Assembly (NCBI GenBank): GCA_018292915.2
Contig: JACVVK020000201.1
Location: 620,001 to 684,000, forward strand
DNA length: 64,000 nt
Origin: Batillaria attramentaria
Taxonomy: Eukaryota > Mollusca > Gastropoda > Batillariidae
Direction of reading: 5' to 3'
Shown: positions 20,419 through 33,631 of the stretch, piece after piece
Numbering within the stretch: the stretch's first letter is position 1
Layout of the letters: every line of letters begins with the position of its first letter
The notes under the pieces: model-generated
What the model was told of the DNA's origin: nothing
Databases searched by the model: none
What the model saw: the letters and a program-made list of their open reading frames with translations, nothing else
Translations under genes and position numbers: made by a program

Positions 20419-21158
20419 GTATAAACAATTATAAATATAAAAGTGTACAAACTGCGTGTTTGGTTTCTTCCATAAACTTGCCTGATTTATTCAAAAGGGA
20501 ACAGGGAACAGGAAACTCCGAAACGTATGTGGTGTATTGTCTGCTTACATAACTGGATGGAAGAATTCAGCTGACACCGACACGGAAAATTCGCAAATCG
20601 CCATTTTTAGAATCTACCGCACAATACAAGTTTTTTTGAAACTGGTGAACCTTAGAAGGCGTTTACGTAAGACTAAGAGTGCGTTTAGCATCCACTCACG
20701 AATATCTCGGGTTTTTACAAAGGAAGCCATTCTTTCAGACCAGTGGTCCTGCTCCCTGCTCGTTTGGGTACAACGTTCTCCACAAATACCTCGCGACCGC
20801 CTGAAGTACCCGTTTCACAGCCCTCTCCAGCAGACAAGGAGATTTAGCACAAAGCACACTGCAGGTACCGTTTCTTCCCATTCCCCTGTATTAAAGTGGG
20901 ATATAAAAACCAACAGATCTCATTCACACCATCTTGTAGGGACACGGAGCCGGGTGAGAGGGAAGCAACGGATATGTTTGGAGGCCAAACATACACCTAA
21001 CAATTCTGCAGCGCTGTGCAAACATCTTGTCTTGAGCTGGGCCCCGTAGACCTCTGTGGTGTTCTGACGGGAGTTGAAGGTGTGAAACATGGCTTGCGCG
21101 CCTCTGGTTTCAACAGGCCGTGATCTGCGCAAGAATAATAATAATAATGAACAGATAA
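20419..21158. other. noncoding, nothing recognised
   Basis: An open frame crosses much of it but lacks an ATG and resembles nothing known, so I do not call a gene. An AAT run is at about 21135-21150. Confidence 0.55.
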
Positions 21159-21670
21159 ATGATACTGAAGGCACTTTTCCCAGCTGAAAAGCCACAAAGC
21201 CAGTAACGCCAAACCAAACACTTGCGCCTTTCAAGTTCAAAAACAAAATGGAAGCATTGCCCCTTTCTGATTGGATGAGAAGGTAAACCTAATTAGGCTC
21301 TGCTGCCCCCCGGATTCGTGCGGTGGATAGTACTGTAGACACTTTCCCTAGCTGAAAGTCTCAAAGCTATTTCGCCAACAGAACCCGACACTTTCGCCTA
21401 ACACGCTCTGTGATTGGGTCGAACTTGAAGCATCGCCTTTTCGGATAAGCTGAGACGGTAAGCCACGTGAAGCTCTGCTTTGTGAGGTTCAACGCGATGA
21501 ATAGCACTGTAGCCACTTTTCTCAACTAAAGGTCTCAAAGCAGTGTCGCTACATGCAGACACATTTCACGCCCTGTGATTGGGGCGAACCACGCAGAATC
21601 GGCTTTTCTGACTGGACGAGGAGGTTAAACCACGTGAGACTGTGGTGCCCCCGGATTGAGGTCAGTATGA
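21159..21670 (+). repeat. three diverged tandem units of about 170 bp
   Basis: Units begin at about 21159, 21328 and 21499. Each has an A-rich start, CACTTTyCCnAGCTGAAAG-like text, TCTCAAAGC or a variant, TGATTGG, GAAGCATCGCC-like text, TAAACCACGTGA-like text and GCCCCCGGATT or a variant. Each also holds one inverted CCAAT core (GATTGG). Pairwise identity is moderate, so the duplication is old. No family was recognised. Confidence 0.7.
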
Positions 21671-22392
21671 GAGCAGAGTGCAGAACGTGTGAACGAAGTG
21701 ATGACTTTCTCAGGGCACCTATCCCAGCGTGTCGTGTGGGGGGACCGAGACACCCCGGGACACCAATAAAGGGACGTGGCAAAGACGTTGACCTTGGGAT
21801 CATCATCACATTGAAACTACCGCCAACTTTATTGTAGGGAGAGCGAGAGAAGTGGTGAGAAACACCTGACTGGGCCAGGGGGAAGAAAAAACACAAACTC
21901 ACTGAACTGGTACGTACTGGGATACTGGGAAGTCTGGTCCAATCGTGATTTTCAAGGTAATGGCATGTGTAAAAGGTGCATGGATTTAGACAATCACGAC
22001 CAATCCGTTACACGACCACTTAAGAAAAGAGAAACAAAACAAAACAAACGCCACCAAACAATTAGCGAACCCTGGGTTCATCTAGTACCAGTAATTTCAA
22101 TTATCTGTCTATTTATTTTGTCGCAGGGAGGGAGAAATTTTAAAAAAAAGTATTTATAGTTAAAACATATTAAAATCGAAAATAAAAGATACACTCAGTG
22201 TTCTTGAAGACGCAGAAGGACATTGGCTTTGATGAAAAGGGGTGGGGGTGGGTGGGGGGGGGGTATCATGGGGTGGGGGTACGGTGACGGACATAAATGG
22301 GGAGGAGAGGGGTTGGGGTATTCCTCAGATACTGAAAGTGTATATGCATTCAACCCCAAAACCTCTTCAAACATTACCTGCGCGTTATCAGT
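21671..22392. other. noncoding, nothing recognised
   Basis: No supported gene. A G-rich low-complexity patch runs from about 22239 to 22320. Confidence 0.6.
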
Positions 22393-22668
22393 CTCTAGTT
22401 ATACGGTAGGTCCGGAGTCCTTAGATTATCGTTGGAAACAATGAATACTAACGACAACTCCTAGACCACCGACTCCCTTGGGAAGCCGGAGTGGCCGAAT
22501 GGTAGAGCGTTGGACTTCTAATGCTCGGGTCGTGAGTTCGTATACCGGCTGGGGCCAAATACTTGTGCTGGCTTTTTCATCAATGCCCCGTCTTTGATAT
22601 CACCCGTATGTGGTGGAAAAGGACGTTAAACCCCCAAACCCCCACCCCACCCACACCTCTAGTTATAC
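22393..22668 (+). mobile_element. SINE copy inside a 12-bp direct repeat, with 5' extension
   Basis: The tRNA-like head starts at about 22480 (AGTGGCCGAATGGTAGAGCG as box A), followed by a slightly damaged box B, the GTCTTTGATATCACCCG core, GGACGTTAAAC and a CCCA-type tail ending at 22656. CTCTAGTTATAC occurs at 22393-22404 and again at 22657-22668. The second lies exactly at the SINE 3' end, but the first lies 75 bp before the SINE head. Confidence 0.8.
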
Positions 22669-23644
22669 ATAAAATGTGCACACGAAACTGTTCCTGGCAT
22701 GTAGAAAAATCATGCATTGACTAAACTGCACCGATGCAGTGCATCCGAGTGTCGCCGACCTGTTTGTTCTATATAATTCGTCCCCTCCCATTGCGTCAGT
22801 CGCCTTCTCACCTCCGTGTTAAGTCCTATACTAGATGCTCCTCTCCCACGGTAGTCTATCAAATTCGGCGGCAGATCCCACTGTCTGTGTTTGGAAAAGG
22901 GCGACGTTTTCGTCAGACCCCTACGCCACGTTGGAGCTGTTCTCCGAGGAGAATCGTCTATGAAATTCATATTCATCGGTCATAAAGTATGAAGATGTCA
23001 GATTGTTACAATACATAATACCCAACACGCTGTGAAATACGCATCGGTTCGTACAGGTCTTTTATGTAAGCTTGCTTTTTTTTTTTTTTTTTTTGGGGGG
23101 GGGGGGGGAATTGTCGGCGAGTAATAATAATAATAATAATAAAAAAAACTGCATCGGGAAAGGATGTGTGACTCGGAGAGAACCCATTAATTTTACTGGG
23201 TTATCTTTGAAATCCTGACGCTGTTACAATGATACCCTGCTCGGCCCCCTTTGTCCATTCAGGGTAAGGTTTTATTCTGATTTCAAGAAGTAACAAGTAT
23301 GTGCGGATAGTCTGACACTTGTTCGCATAATAGGCGAGCGATTTCATGCAAAGGGGCCTTGCACAACCTCACGACACCTGCTTCAATGGACCTTTTCAAA
23401 CTTCATTGACGAAAGACCAAGCGGTGAGGATTTTTATCTTCGTGCTTTTTCTGACATTTTTTTTTCTTGTCCGGAAAATAGACCCATTGAGGCTTTTGGG
23501 TTTCTTTCGCTCAAATCGGGAGGTCGTCGGCTGGTCGCGAAATGACATCGTAAATTGAAAAGCGTGCCCAGAATTTAAGACCGTGCCTAAGGTTGTTTTT
23601 ATAAGTGGGTTTTAGATAGGGAGAATTTCGCCCGTACCCGCAGT
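22669..23644. other. noncoding, nothing recognised
   Basis: A T-run/G-run block (about 23077-23109) and an AAT repeat (23122-23141) are the only structures noticed. Confidence 0.6.
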
Positions 23645-23645
23645 G

Positions 23646-23710
<65 letters not shown>
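23645..23710. repeat. (GT)n microsatellite
   Basis: About 65 bp of uninterrupted GT. Confidence 0.96.
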
Positions 23711-23711
<1 letters not shown>

Positions 23712-23854
23712 CCTCTCACGCGAGCATTTGTGTTCTGCACATTTCGATGATTTATACTTTTTTTTCCATCAGTACACGTTCGCGTGATTAACTGGTTGAC
23801 GTCCTCCCCTAATCTTTCAAGTGTTCATGTGTGTGCCTGTGTGGCAGGATGAAA

Positions 23855-24210
23855 GCAACAGCAGCAGCAGCAGTACAAGCAGCAGCAACAGCAGCAGCAC
23901 AAGCAGCAGCAACAGCAGCAGCAACAGCAGCAGCAGTACAAGCAGCAACAACAGCAGCAGCAGCAGTACAAGCAGCAGCAACAGCAGCAGCAACAGCAGC
24001 AGCAGTACAAGCAGCAACAACAGCAGCAGCAGCAGTACAAGCAGCAGCAACAGCAGCAGCAGCAGTACAAGCAGCAGCAACAGTACAAGCAGCAGCAACA
24101 GCAGCAGCAGCAGCAGTACAAGCAGCAACAGCAGCAGCAGCAGCAGTACAAGCAGCAGCAGTACAAGCAGCAGCAGCAACAGCAGCAGCAGCAACAACAC
24201 CAACAGTAAC
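23855..24210 (+). repeat. CAG/CAA array punctuated by TACAAG
   Basis: About 340 bp of CAG and CAA triplets broken at least ten times by TACAAG. Read in the CAG frame it would give Gln runs with Tyr-Lys pairs, but a TGA stands directly upstream in that frame and there is no ATG. The Ser, Ala, Leu, Cys and Val runs in other frames and on the other strand are repeat artefacts. No coding role is supported. Confidence 0.93.
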
Positions 24211-24267
24211 AAAACAAACGTTAGTAGTATAGTAGCAGCGTAGGCAGACGTAATAGTAGTGTATTAC

Positions 24268-24519
24268 CTCTGAAAAACTCGTGCAAAAAATCGCAATTTT
24301 ACTTGAAATCTTCAGATGACTAGAAACCACTTTAGTCCACTATTACTACGCAATCTGCAGCAGTCTTTGGCCTAGCGGGAAGGTCCACGCCATGCGTAAT
24401 AGTTTTTTTTTTTTTTTTTTTTTGGAAGTGGCTCCTACTGGTGTGCAGTGGTTTGTTCTTTTTTGAACACATCTTATCATATTGCGGGCAGGGGGTAGTC
24501 GGGCTCGCGCTCTTCAGAG
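24268..24519 (+). mobile_element. MITE family A, copy 1
   Basis: Starts CTCTGAAAAAC and ends CTTCAGAG, so the 7-bp termini CTCTGAA/TTCAGAG are exact inverted repeats. The interior shares long stretches with 34369-34600 and, inverted, with 54075-54306: TTGAAATCTTCAGAT, CTAGCGGGAAGG, CCACGCC, TGGCTCCTACT. A T run of about 20 explains its 252-bp length against 232 bp for the others. TTAC precedes and TTAT follows it. Confidence 0.75.
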
Positions 24520-24576
24520 TTATGGGTTTTTTGGTGTTTGTTTTTTGTTTTTTTTTGTGGGGGGGGGGGGGGGGGG

Positions 24577-24840
24577 TAATCGGTTAGTTGGGTCTGTAAT
24601 TTTTTTTGTTTTTTTTGTTTTTTGTTTTTTTAATCGGTTAGTTGGGTCTGTAATTTTGTTTTTTTTGTTTTTTTAATCGGTTAGTTGGGTCTGTAATCTT
24701 TTGTTGTTGTTGTTGTTGTTTTAAATCGGTTAGTTGTGTCTGTAATCTTTGTTTTTGTATTTTTTTTTTTAAAATCGGTTAGTTGGGTCTGTAATTTTGT
24801 TGTTGTTGTTGCTTTTTTAATCGGTTAGTTGGGTCTGTAT
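24577..24840 (+). repeat. six-unit minisatellite, AATCGGTTAGTTGGGTCTG
   Basis: Six near-identical AATCGGTTAGTTGGGTCTGTAAT units start at about 24577, 24631, 24674, 24723, 24773 and 24818, separated by variable T/G-rich spacers. A G run of about 20 (24557-24576) precedes the array. Confidence 0.9.
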
Positions 24841-24849
24841 TTTTTTTAC

Positions 24850-25147
24850 TACTTTATTCTCCCTTTTGGGAAATTCGGGCTGCTTCCCCCGGGGGAAGCG
24901 CGTCGCCGCGGTGCAGCGCCACCCAATACCTATCCTATATTTTTTACAATTTTGCTGGGGGGCGGAAAGCCGGATAACCCGGAGAAAAACCCCCCGATGA
25001 GCAGCCCGGTAGCCAGGTAAAACCGGTATCACATATCACAAGCTCGACCTGGGCTCGAACCCACGCTTCATCGCCATGACATTGGTGACGGCCGTTCAGT
25101 AGCGCAGCGGCTAAATCCGACGCGCTACCTATTAGACCACCGTTCAC
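24850..25147 (-). mobile_element. second tRNA-headed SINE family, probable copy
   Basis: The minus strand begins near 25147 with a tRNA-like head (TGGTCTAATAGGTAGCGCG as box A, GGGTTCGAGCCC as box B). It continues with a GC-rich body holding TTTTTCTCCGGGTTATCCGG and a perfect GCTTCCCCCGGGGGAAGC palindrome, and ends AATAAAGTAG. The body differs from the main SINE family. Target duplications were not found, so the ends are approximate. Confidence 0.6.
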
Positions 25148-25433
25148 CCACTAATCTGTTGTGATGAACTGTACGTCCCTCTTCACTGGGAAGTGAATGG
25201 ACAGAGGACTACAACCTGCAGTCCCGTTTTCAGCATCCACTCTTTTAGTAGTTCATCTGTACGCCCGAGCCCCAGTGCTGTAGTTGCGAGGCAGGCAGGC
25301 GGGCAGGAGCGTAAAATCCTCGCTTGTGTTCGTTTTACGGCGTGAGAGCCGCTCGGTTTTGTCGTAAAACTCGCGTCTCCTCATGATTACCCTCATAATT
25401 TGAGCCATTTTAGATATACCCCCCACCCCTCCC

Positions 25434-25679
25434 CTCAATCCCACAAACACACATACACACTATCCCTGCCTGCTCCCCATGCCCCCGCCCCTCCCCAACT
25501 CACACACACATACACACTATCCCTGCCTGCTCCCCATGCCCCCGCCCTTCCCCAACTCACACACACATACACACTATCCCTGCCTGCTCCCCATGCCCCC
25601 GCCCCTCCCCAACTCACACACACATACACACTATCCCTGCCTGCTCCCCATGCCCCCGCCCTTCCCCAACTCCCCAAGG

Positions 25680-25724
<45 letters not shown>

Positions 25725-25738
25725 TGCACGCACGCACG
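25434..25738. repeat. 57-bp tandem array (four units) plus (CA)n
   Basis: TATCCCTGCCTGCTCCCC recurs at 25461, 25518, 25575 and 25632, a period of 57 bp. Units alternate between GCCCCTCCCC and GCCCTTCCCC, so the array is two 114-bp dimers. A CA/CG-step microsatellite (25681-25738) follows. Since 57 is 19 codons, frames stay open by arithmetic alone. Confidence 0.92.
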
Positions 25739-26219
25739 CACCATCACTACCACCTTTCTTCTGTCGTCTCTTACCGCGCAAAACCCTCATTACTTGTAGT
25801 CTGTTTTCTCGTAACCTCGTCGACCCATTTGTGTTAAATGCTGGTTGTATGCGAGAAAGCCTCAATTTGTTGGTTTTTTTCAGATGAAAACTATACCGCA
25901 CCACTACTTGCTACCGTGAAATGGCAAAAAAGGCCTAGGTGCTCCTCCAGTCCATGGCGTTTAGACCGTTTTACCGAATGAAGGTAGCACGACTTCGTCG
26001 CGCGTGCAGTGCGTGCGATTACGGTCTTGCCATCAGTTGGTGCTTATCATATATCAACGTGGTGGAGAGGAATCAGTCGCGATTAGTGTAGTAACTAATA
26101 GGAGAAGATGCATATAATTATGACAAGTTATTGATTATTGTTGTACTATTTAAGAACCTGGACCACAAGAATTTTCCAGCAATGGGGACGAATAAAGTTA
26201 TCTTTAAAGTCTCATTACG
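25739..26219. other. noncoding, nothing recognised
   Basis: No supported feature. Confidence 0.6.
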
Positions 26220-26610
26220 TACAGGCATACAACAGCACGTGGAAAGCTTTTCATCGAATGCGTTGAATTTGTGCATCGGAATCAGTCACTTGGATCACAG
26301 CGTAGCATCTGAAACCATCGTGGTGATATTGGCCGGCGTATAGGTTGTTCTAGAAGTGTAGCAGACGTCGTTATTTTGGTTGCGGGCTGAGGGTCAGCTA
26401 GACGCCGCTGACTGGTTGCTATTTTTAGCAGCGTTATCGAATCGAATCCCAGTCCTGTTTAAAAATGGACCGTAGGCTCAAAGAAAGTCGTATTTCTTTA
26501 ACGCTAGAAGACACAAGGTCACCCAAACGGCCGCAGTGGCTAGATGAAACATCCTTCTATCTGGCAAACAGCATTAGAGCTTCGAAAGCGGAAGTTTTTA
26601 CATCAAAGAT
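26220..26610 (+). repeat. dispersed repeat of unknown family, copy 1
   Basis: Diverged but collinear with 60955-61370. Shared blocks, in the same order and orientation, include GCATCrGAATCAGTCAC, AGCATCTGAAAC, GGTGA, GGCGT, TTTGGTTG, TAGACr, GAAAGTC and GCrAACAGCATTAraGCTT. No terminal repeats or tail were seen, so its class is unknown. Confidence 0.6.
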
Positions 26611-27380
26611 TCAAAGATTTTATTCCTTTCTCCCCATTTGGGGTATGGAGGAATGTCAAGTAATGCATCATACATGATTCTCATACGTACATACGTACAG
26701 AATTACAACAACACATGTAGGACGGAAGAAATCACAACAGTCCAAACTGCACATCGCATATGTTACAAAAGAACAAACAAAACCAATAGTGCACGTGTGT
26801 GAGGTGAAACATGTCAACATAGTTACAAACGTATCTACATGACATACTAGATGATTTTAGTGGCGTTATGAACATAGAGGCTTTAACAAGAGACACAACT
26901 GGTGCCTGTTCCCAAAGCGTAACACGCCGCCATGTGGCATAAAAGTGAACAAGACACATTTGACGCAGGGAAGGGAGGAGTGGGTGGGGGTGGGATAGGG
27001 AATTAGGAAGGGCTGAGGGAACTACCCAATGCGTTTTTTTTTCCACTTGGCTTAGATCTGGCGGTCAGTAGGGGACGTCCTGGAGGTCAACCGGTCAGTT
27101 CTTGAGCTTGAACGAGCAGCTTACACGTCGGCCTTGGTTGAAATGTGACACAACCTCGGCCAAAGACAGAAAATATTTCGGTTAGGAAAGCGAGCAGGCG
27201 TTACGTGTTTTGACTGGAAAATTGATAGGGGCGTGTTTTGGTCAGCTTAGACAGAGTCATTTCATTTTCATGTCTTCCAGTCCCTTGTGCATTTCCTAAG
27301 CCATCAGCTATAACAGGGACGATTCTGGTCACGTATACACGTATCATTGAATGGTGATTTCAAATTTATGGATATGGAAA
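26611..27380. other. noncoding, nothing recognised
   Basis: No supported gene or repeat. Confidence 0.6.
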
Positions 27381-27385
27381 GTACT

Positions 27386-27512
27386 CAGGCGCGTAGGAAG
27401 ATGCTGAGAGGAAGGGGGGCCCACTATGTCGGGTGAGCCAAACGGCGGGGTGAAGAAGGGTGGGGTGGGGGGTGAGATTTTCTTACAGAGAGAGAGAGAG
27501 AGAGAGAGCGTC

Positions 27513-27560
<48 letters not shown>

Positions 27561-27729
27561 GACTGCCAAGGATTGTGTCCTGCGACAGCAGAGCAGGGGG
27601 GGCCCCACCACTGGTGGGCCCCCTCTCCTCTTATGAAAAGCAAGGGGGGCCCAAAGATATTCGGGCCCCCCTTCCAAAAATCGAACGGGGGCCTGGGCCC
27701 CCAGGGCCCCCGTGGTTCCTACGCCCCTG
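27386..27729. mobile_element. MITE B, hAT-like termini, 344 bp
   Basis: Left end CAGGCGCGTAGGAA; the right end, read inverted, is CAGGGGCGTAGGAA, so 13 of 14 positions agree. GTACT lies directly outside both ends (27381-27385 and 27730-27734), a 5-bp target duplication. The interior has AG and GT microsatellites and several GGGCCC-centred inverted repeats, and no transposase. CAGGGGCG-type ends suggest hAT, but classic hAT duplications are 8 bp, so the superfamily stays open. Confidence 0.82.
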
Positions 27730-27734
27730 GTACT

Positions 27735-28574
27735 TTATTTGTTAAAGGATCTTTCCCTTATACATGTAATTTTACCCTCAATTTTCCATAATTATTGCTT
27801 TCGACCCGAGAAACATTAATGTATGTTTTTCAGAGACTTGGCCGCTTTGTGTTATGGTTTTGTATTCTGTTTGTTTGTTTGTTTTTGGACGAGTTGCAAT
27901 TATTGGCAGGTAAACGAAAACCAAGAAAACAAACAAAAAAGAAAGAAGGAGAAAAAGGGAAACATAATCTGTCTGCATTGTACACGTTCAAGTTTTTTTC
28001 TTGTTCTTTTTTCAATGTTCCTTTCTAGAACGTAAAGAAAACCAGCGAACAACCTGCGGGAAAAAAAGTCATTATACTCGTTTTGAGCTATCGAGGGATC
28101 CCAGCGTGACGACGAAACCGCGACAGAGAATCACGTGACCCGCCGCCATCACTGAGCAACGGAGGCAGGACGCGGAGTTACGTGCAGCGATAGGTGTGGG
28201 CAGTCACAGAAAGAGTTACCCACCGCCGCCAGAATGCGCACTGAGCCGACAGGTCACTACTCACTCACTGTCGCCTTCTGACAGGGAGAGCACTCGGCTT
28301 CACGGGCGGTCACCCACAACATGCCGCTGGAGTGCGGATGTCTCGTGCCGCCGCTTGACTTTAAAAATACACATATATCCGATCCGATGCCTGATATAGG
28401 TTGGTATATAGTCAGGGTTTTTAATGGGCGCACGTGTGAGAACTGGTAATCTGAATATACGGAAAACAGCCCTTGAAGTAGAAGCAGAAGGCCTATGCCT
28501 ATGTGACGACGCGGCGTATGGACCCATTCCGAGAACGGAGTTACAACCGTCTACGCCAATGCCTTTCAAGCCCG
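27735..28574. other. noncoding, nothing recognised
   Basis: No supported gene; frames found here are short and unlike known proteins. Confidence 0.55.
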
Positions 28575-28653
28575 TCAAGCAGTGTGTGAGTGAATGCGCG
28601 TGATTCACGTGAGCTTCGTGGTGCTTTGAGGCAAGCATTTAGGCAAAGCACCT

Positions 28654-28686
<33 letters not shown>
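28575..28686 (+). mobile_element. LINE 3' end with stem-loop and ATT tail
   Basis: GTGATTCACGTGAGC, then GGTGCTTTGAGG, GCAAAGCACC and an ATT repeat of about 30 bp. GGTGCTTTG and CAAAGCACC are exact inverted arms. Same family as 19989-20130. Confidence 0.6.
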
Positions 28687-28688
<2 letters not shown>

Positions 28689-29505
28689 ATGGCGAAAGTG
28701 CAGCTTGTTTAGCTCTGCCCCCTCAAGCTGATCTGACAGATTTCCGTCTCTGCGTAAGCGGCTATACTCCGTTAAAGCGTCGTACTTTTTGGGTAGTCTT
28801 CGTCATGGTCCAAAACAAACAGTAGTTATGCTGTTTTTATCTCTCATTCTAGATTCTCCGATGCTTTCCTTCAGTCAAATCCAGATACGTTACATCTGTT
28901 TGCAGGAACATTTAAGTGTTTTGCATGACGTTGAAGACTGTGGTGGTCTGTGTGCCTGGGCACGTACACTTGAAGTATTTTAGGGTTCTTGCAGTAATTT
29001 TAAATAATTAATCCTCACTCCCGCCCGCACCTAGACTAAAACCAGTCGCGAGACAAACAAAGTGTCCCATTTTCACAACTTTCGCCCTATACAGCCGAGG
29101 AGCAGCTGAGCAAAGACCTACCACATCCTTTTGTTTAGTATAATTATTTCATCTTACGTTTCATCTTACCGACCACTCATTTTCCTGATTCGTCAGTGCT
29201 ATGCCGCTCCCAGTGACGTGTTTCTCAAGAGTTCTCCGTTTCCGTTAGCTTTCGTGTTGTGCCTGAAGAAGGCTTTTGTCGAAACTTCGGTTGTTTTCTT
29301 CTGTTTTCTTCTGCATTCTGCTGTAGGATTTTAGGCTTTCTTTTGCTGCATCTCAGTTTCTGTGTATTTTCCCACTGGCAGTCGCATCGCTTTTTTTTTT
29401 TTTTTTCAACAGGCCCGCTAAATTTTACTTCTGCAGAACAGAAGGACGTATCGCTGGTGTCCCCGCTAACACCGTGACTATTCGTACACATGTGCCATAT
29501 TATTA
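28687..29505. other. noncoding, nothing recognised
   Basis: No supported feature; a T run is at about 29392-29406. Confidence 0.6.
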
Positions 29506-29600
29506 ATTTAATATTATTATTATTATTATCATTATTATCATTATTTGTAGTAGTAGTAGTAGTAGTAGTTGAAGTAGTAGTAGTAGTAGCAGCAGCAGTA
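29506..29600. repeat. (ATT)n-(GTA)n trinucleotide microsatellite
   Basis: ATT/ATC triplets pass into GTA and then GCA triplets. Confidence 0.93.
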
Positions 29601-30950
29601 GTATGATTATTATGCCGAAGATGCTGACGAAATTCTGATTGAAATCAGTCTCGTATGTCAAGGACTTCCGGACTGTTGTGACAGGGGCCGGTAAGTATAC
29701 GTCCGACATCACTCTGATGGAGAATAATAGTTCTCCCACAATCCGTCATCGAGAGCGGCAACACTGTGACCAGTTGGACCAGCAGTGGCCGTGTTCCCGC
29801 GAATACCTTCAAAGAGGTTGCAGAGGTCGAACAAGATACCGTCTGCTTGACGACACGTTCCGCTTGTAAGCACTGCAAGCCAAACACGACTCACAGACGG
29901 AAGAGCTCCGGAAAGAAAGGGCTGAGAAGCAGTGGTAACTGGTTGAGTAACAGATGGGTTTTTATGTGGGCTCGCATAAACAGGAAATTGGACTATTGCA
30001 ACGTGTCTTTCCGGGTCAGACAGGTTGTCGTTGGAGACATTCTGCACTTGTAGCTCGTGGGCATGCGACAACTCGTTTGGGTTCACTTCGGCCGCGGATC
30101 CAGACACGGAGATGAAAAGAGCCAAACACTCGATGTGTGCATCTTTCTAAATTTCTTTCAATCAATCCACCAGTTTTACAACACTACGTTTTGTATTGTG
30201 TATTTTTAGATGATAAGAACCTCACTTCCATACGCAATGATTTGCAACGTGGATTTAAAGTTTTCACTTGAACCTTCAATTTAGTATGACAAAAAAAAAA
30301 AAAAAAAACGAAAAAAAAAAACCCCTCATTGCCGACCTTGACCGCACGCACTGGAATTCCTTCGTTGTCCAGGCAGTGTGTGCACGCATGCACAACCCTT
30401 GCCGACCGGACAATTTTAGCATTTTTTCGATTTTTTTTTTGGAACGTCTTTCTCAGATGTTTCCTAATCGTGTTTGGTATGGTTTGAAAGATAATCATAA
30501 GCACATTTATGGACAAATATTTTTGACTGGAAAAATTGGGCATCACGGCCACACTGAGAGCGGAGATAACATGGGTTGTGGGTACTTGGTGATCTAAGTG
30601 TGTGGCTGGCAACGGCACGGTATGCAAGGGCTCTGCACAAACGCTGGATGCATGTTCGTGAAAAAGTTAAATCCCTACACTGTCATCCAAATAATGTCAT
30701 TGGACGACGCATACTATTCACGCCCCCCTTTGGTGTCTCTGAAGACGCCGTTGCTCATTTGCCGGTCGAATTAGACCTTGGAATTCTGTGTTAATGTATT
30801 CAGGTTTGTCGTAGCGGGAGAAAGCAGACCAGGACACAGAATAACGTCTTGCATTCAGTGTATCGTGTTTAGTGTGAGTGTGATATGCTTGCGAGTGGTG
30901 GAAAGCAAGACTAACATGCATAACAGATTGTTATTAGTGATATCCTTCAA
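29601..30950. other. noncoding, no supported gene
   Basis: A 138-codon minus-strand frame (30125-29709) lacks an ATG and splice context and is not called. An A-rich block lies at about 30291-30320. Confidence 0.5.
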
Positions 30951-33503
<2,553 letters not shown>

Positions 33504-33545
<42 letters not shown>

Positions 33546-33567
33546 AACTACAACTACAACAACAACA

Positions 33568-33630
<63 letters not shown>

Positions 33631-33631
33631 A
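33504..33631. repeat. (ACT)n microsatellite with ACA, ACC and TGC variants
   Basis: About 125 bp of ACT triplets with internal ACA and ACC and a terminal TGC block. Long Val, Ser and Leu runs here are artefacts. Confidence 0.95.

Noticed and set aside
20537..21049. Plus-strand frame of 170 codons
   Set aside because: Starts with TTG, lacks any internal ATG, and shows no domain.
23809..24330. Ala-, Leu-, Ser-, Cys- and Val-rich frames over the CAG/CAA array
   Set aside because: All frames of a stop-free triplet repeat are open; the Gln frame itself is blocked upstream by TGA.
29709..30125. Minus-strand frame of 138 codons, non-repetitive, as a possible exon
   Set aside because: It begins with TTG, contains no ATG, has no convincing splice sites at its ends and resembles nothing known.
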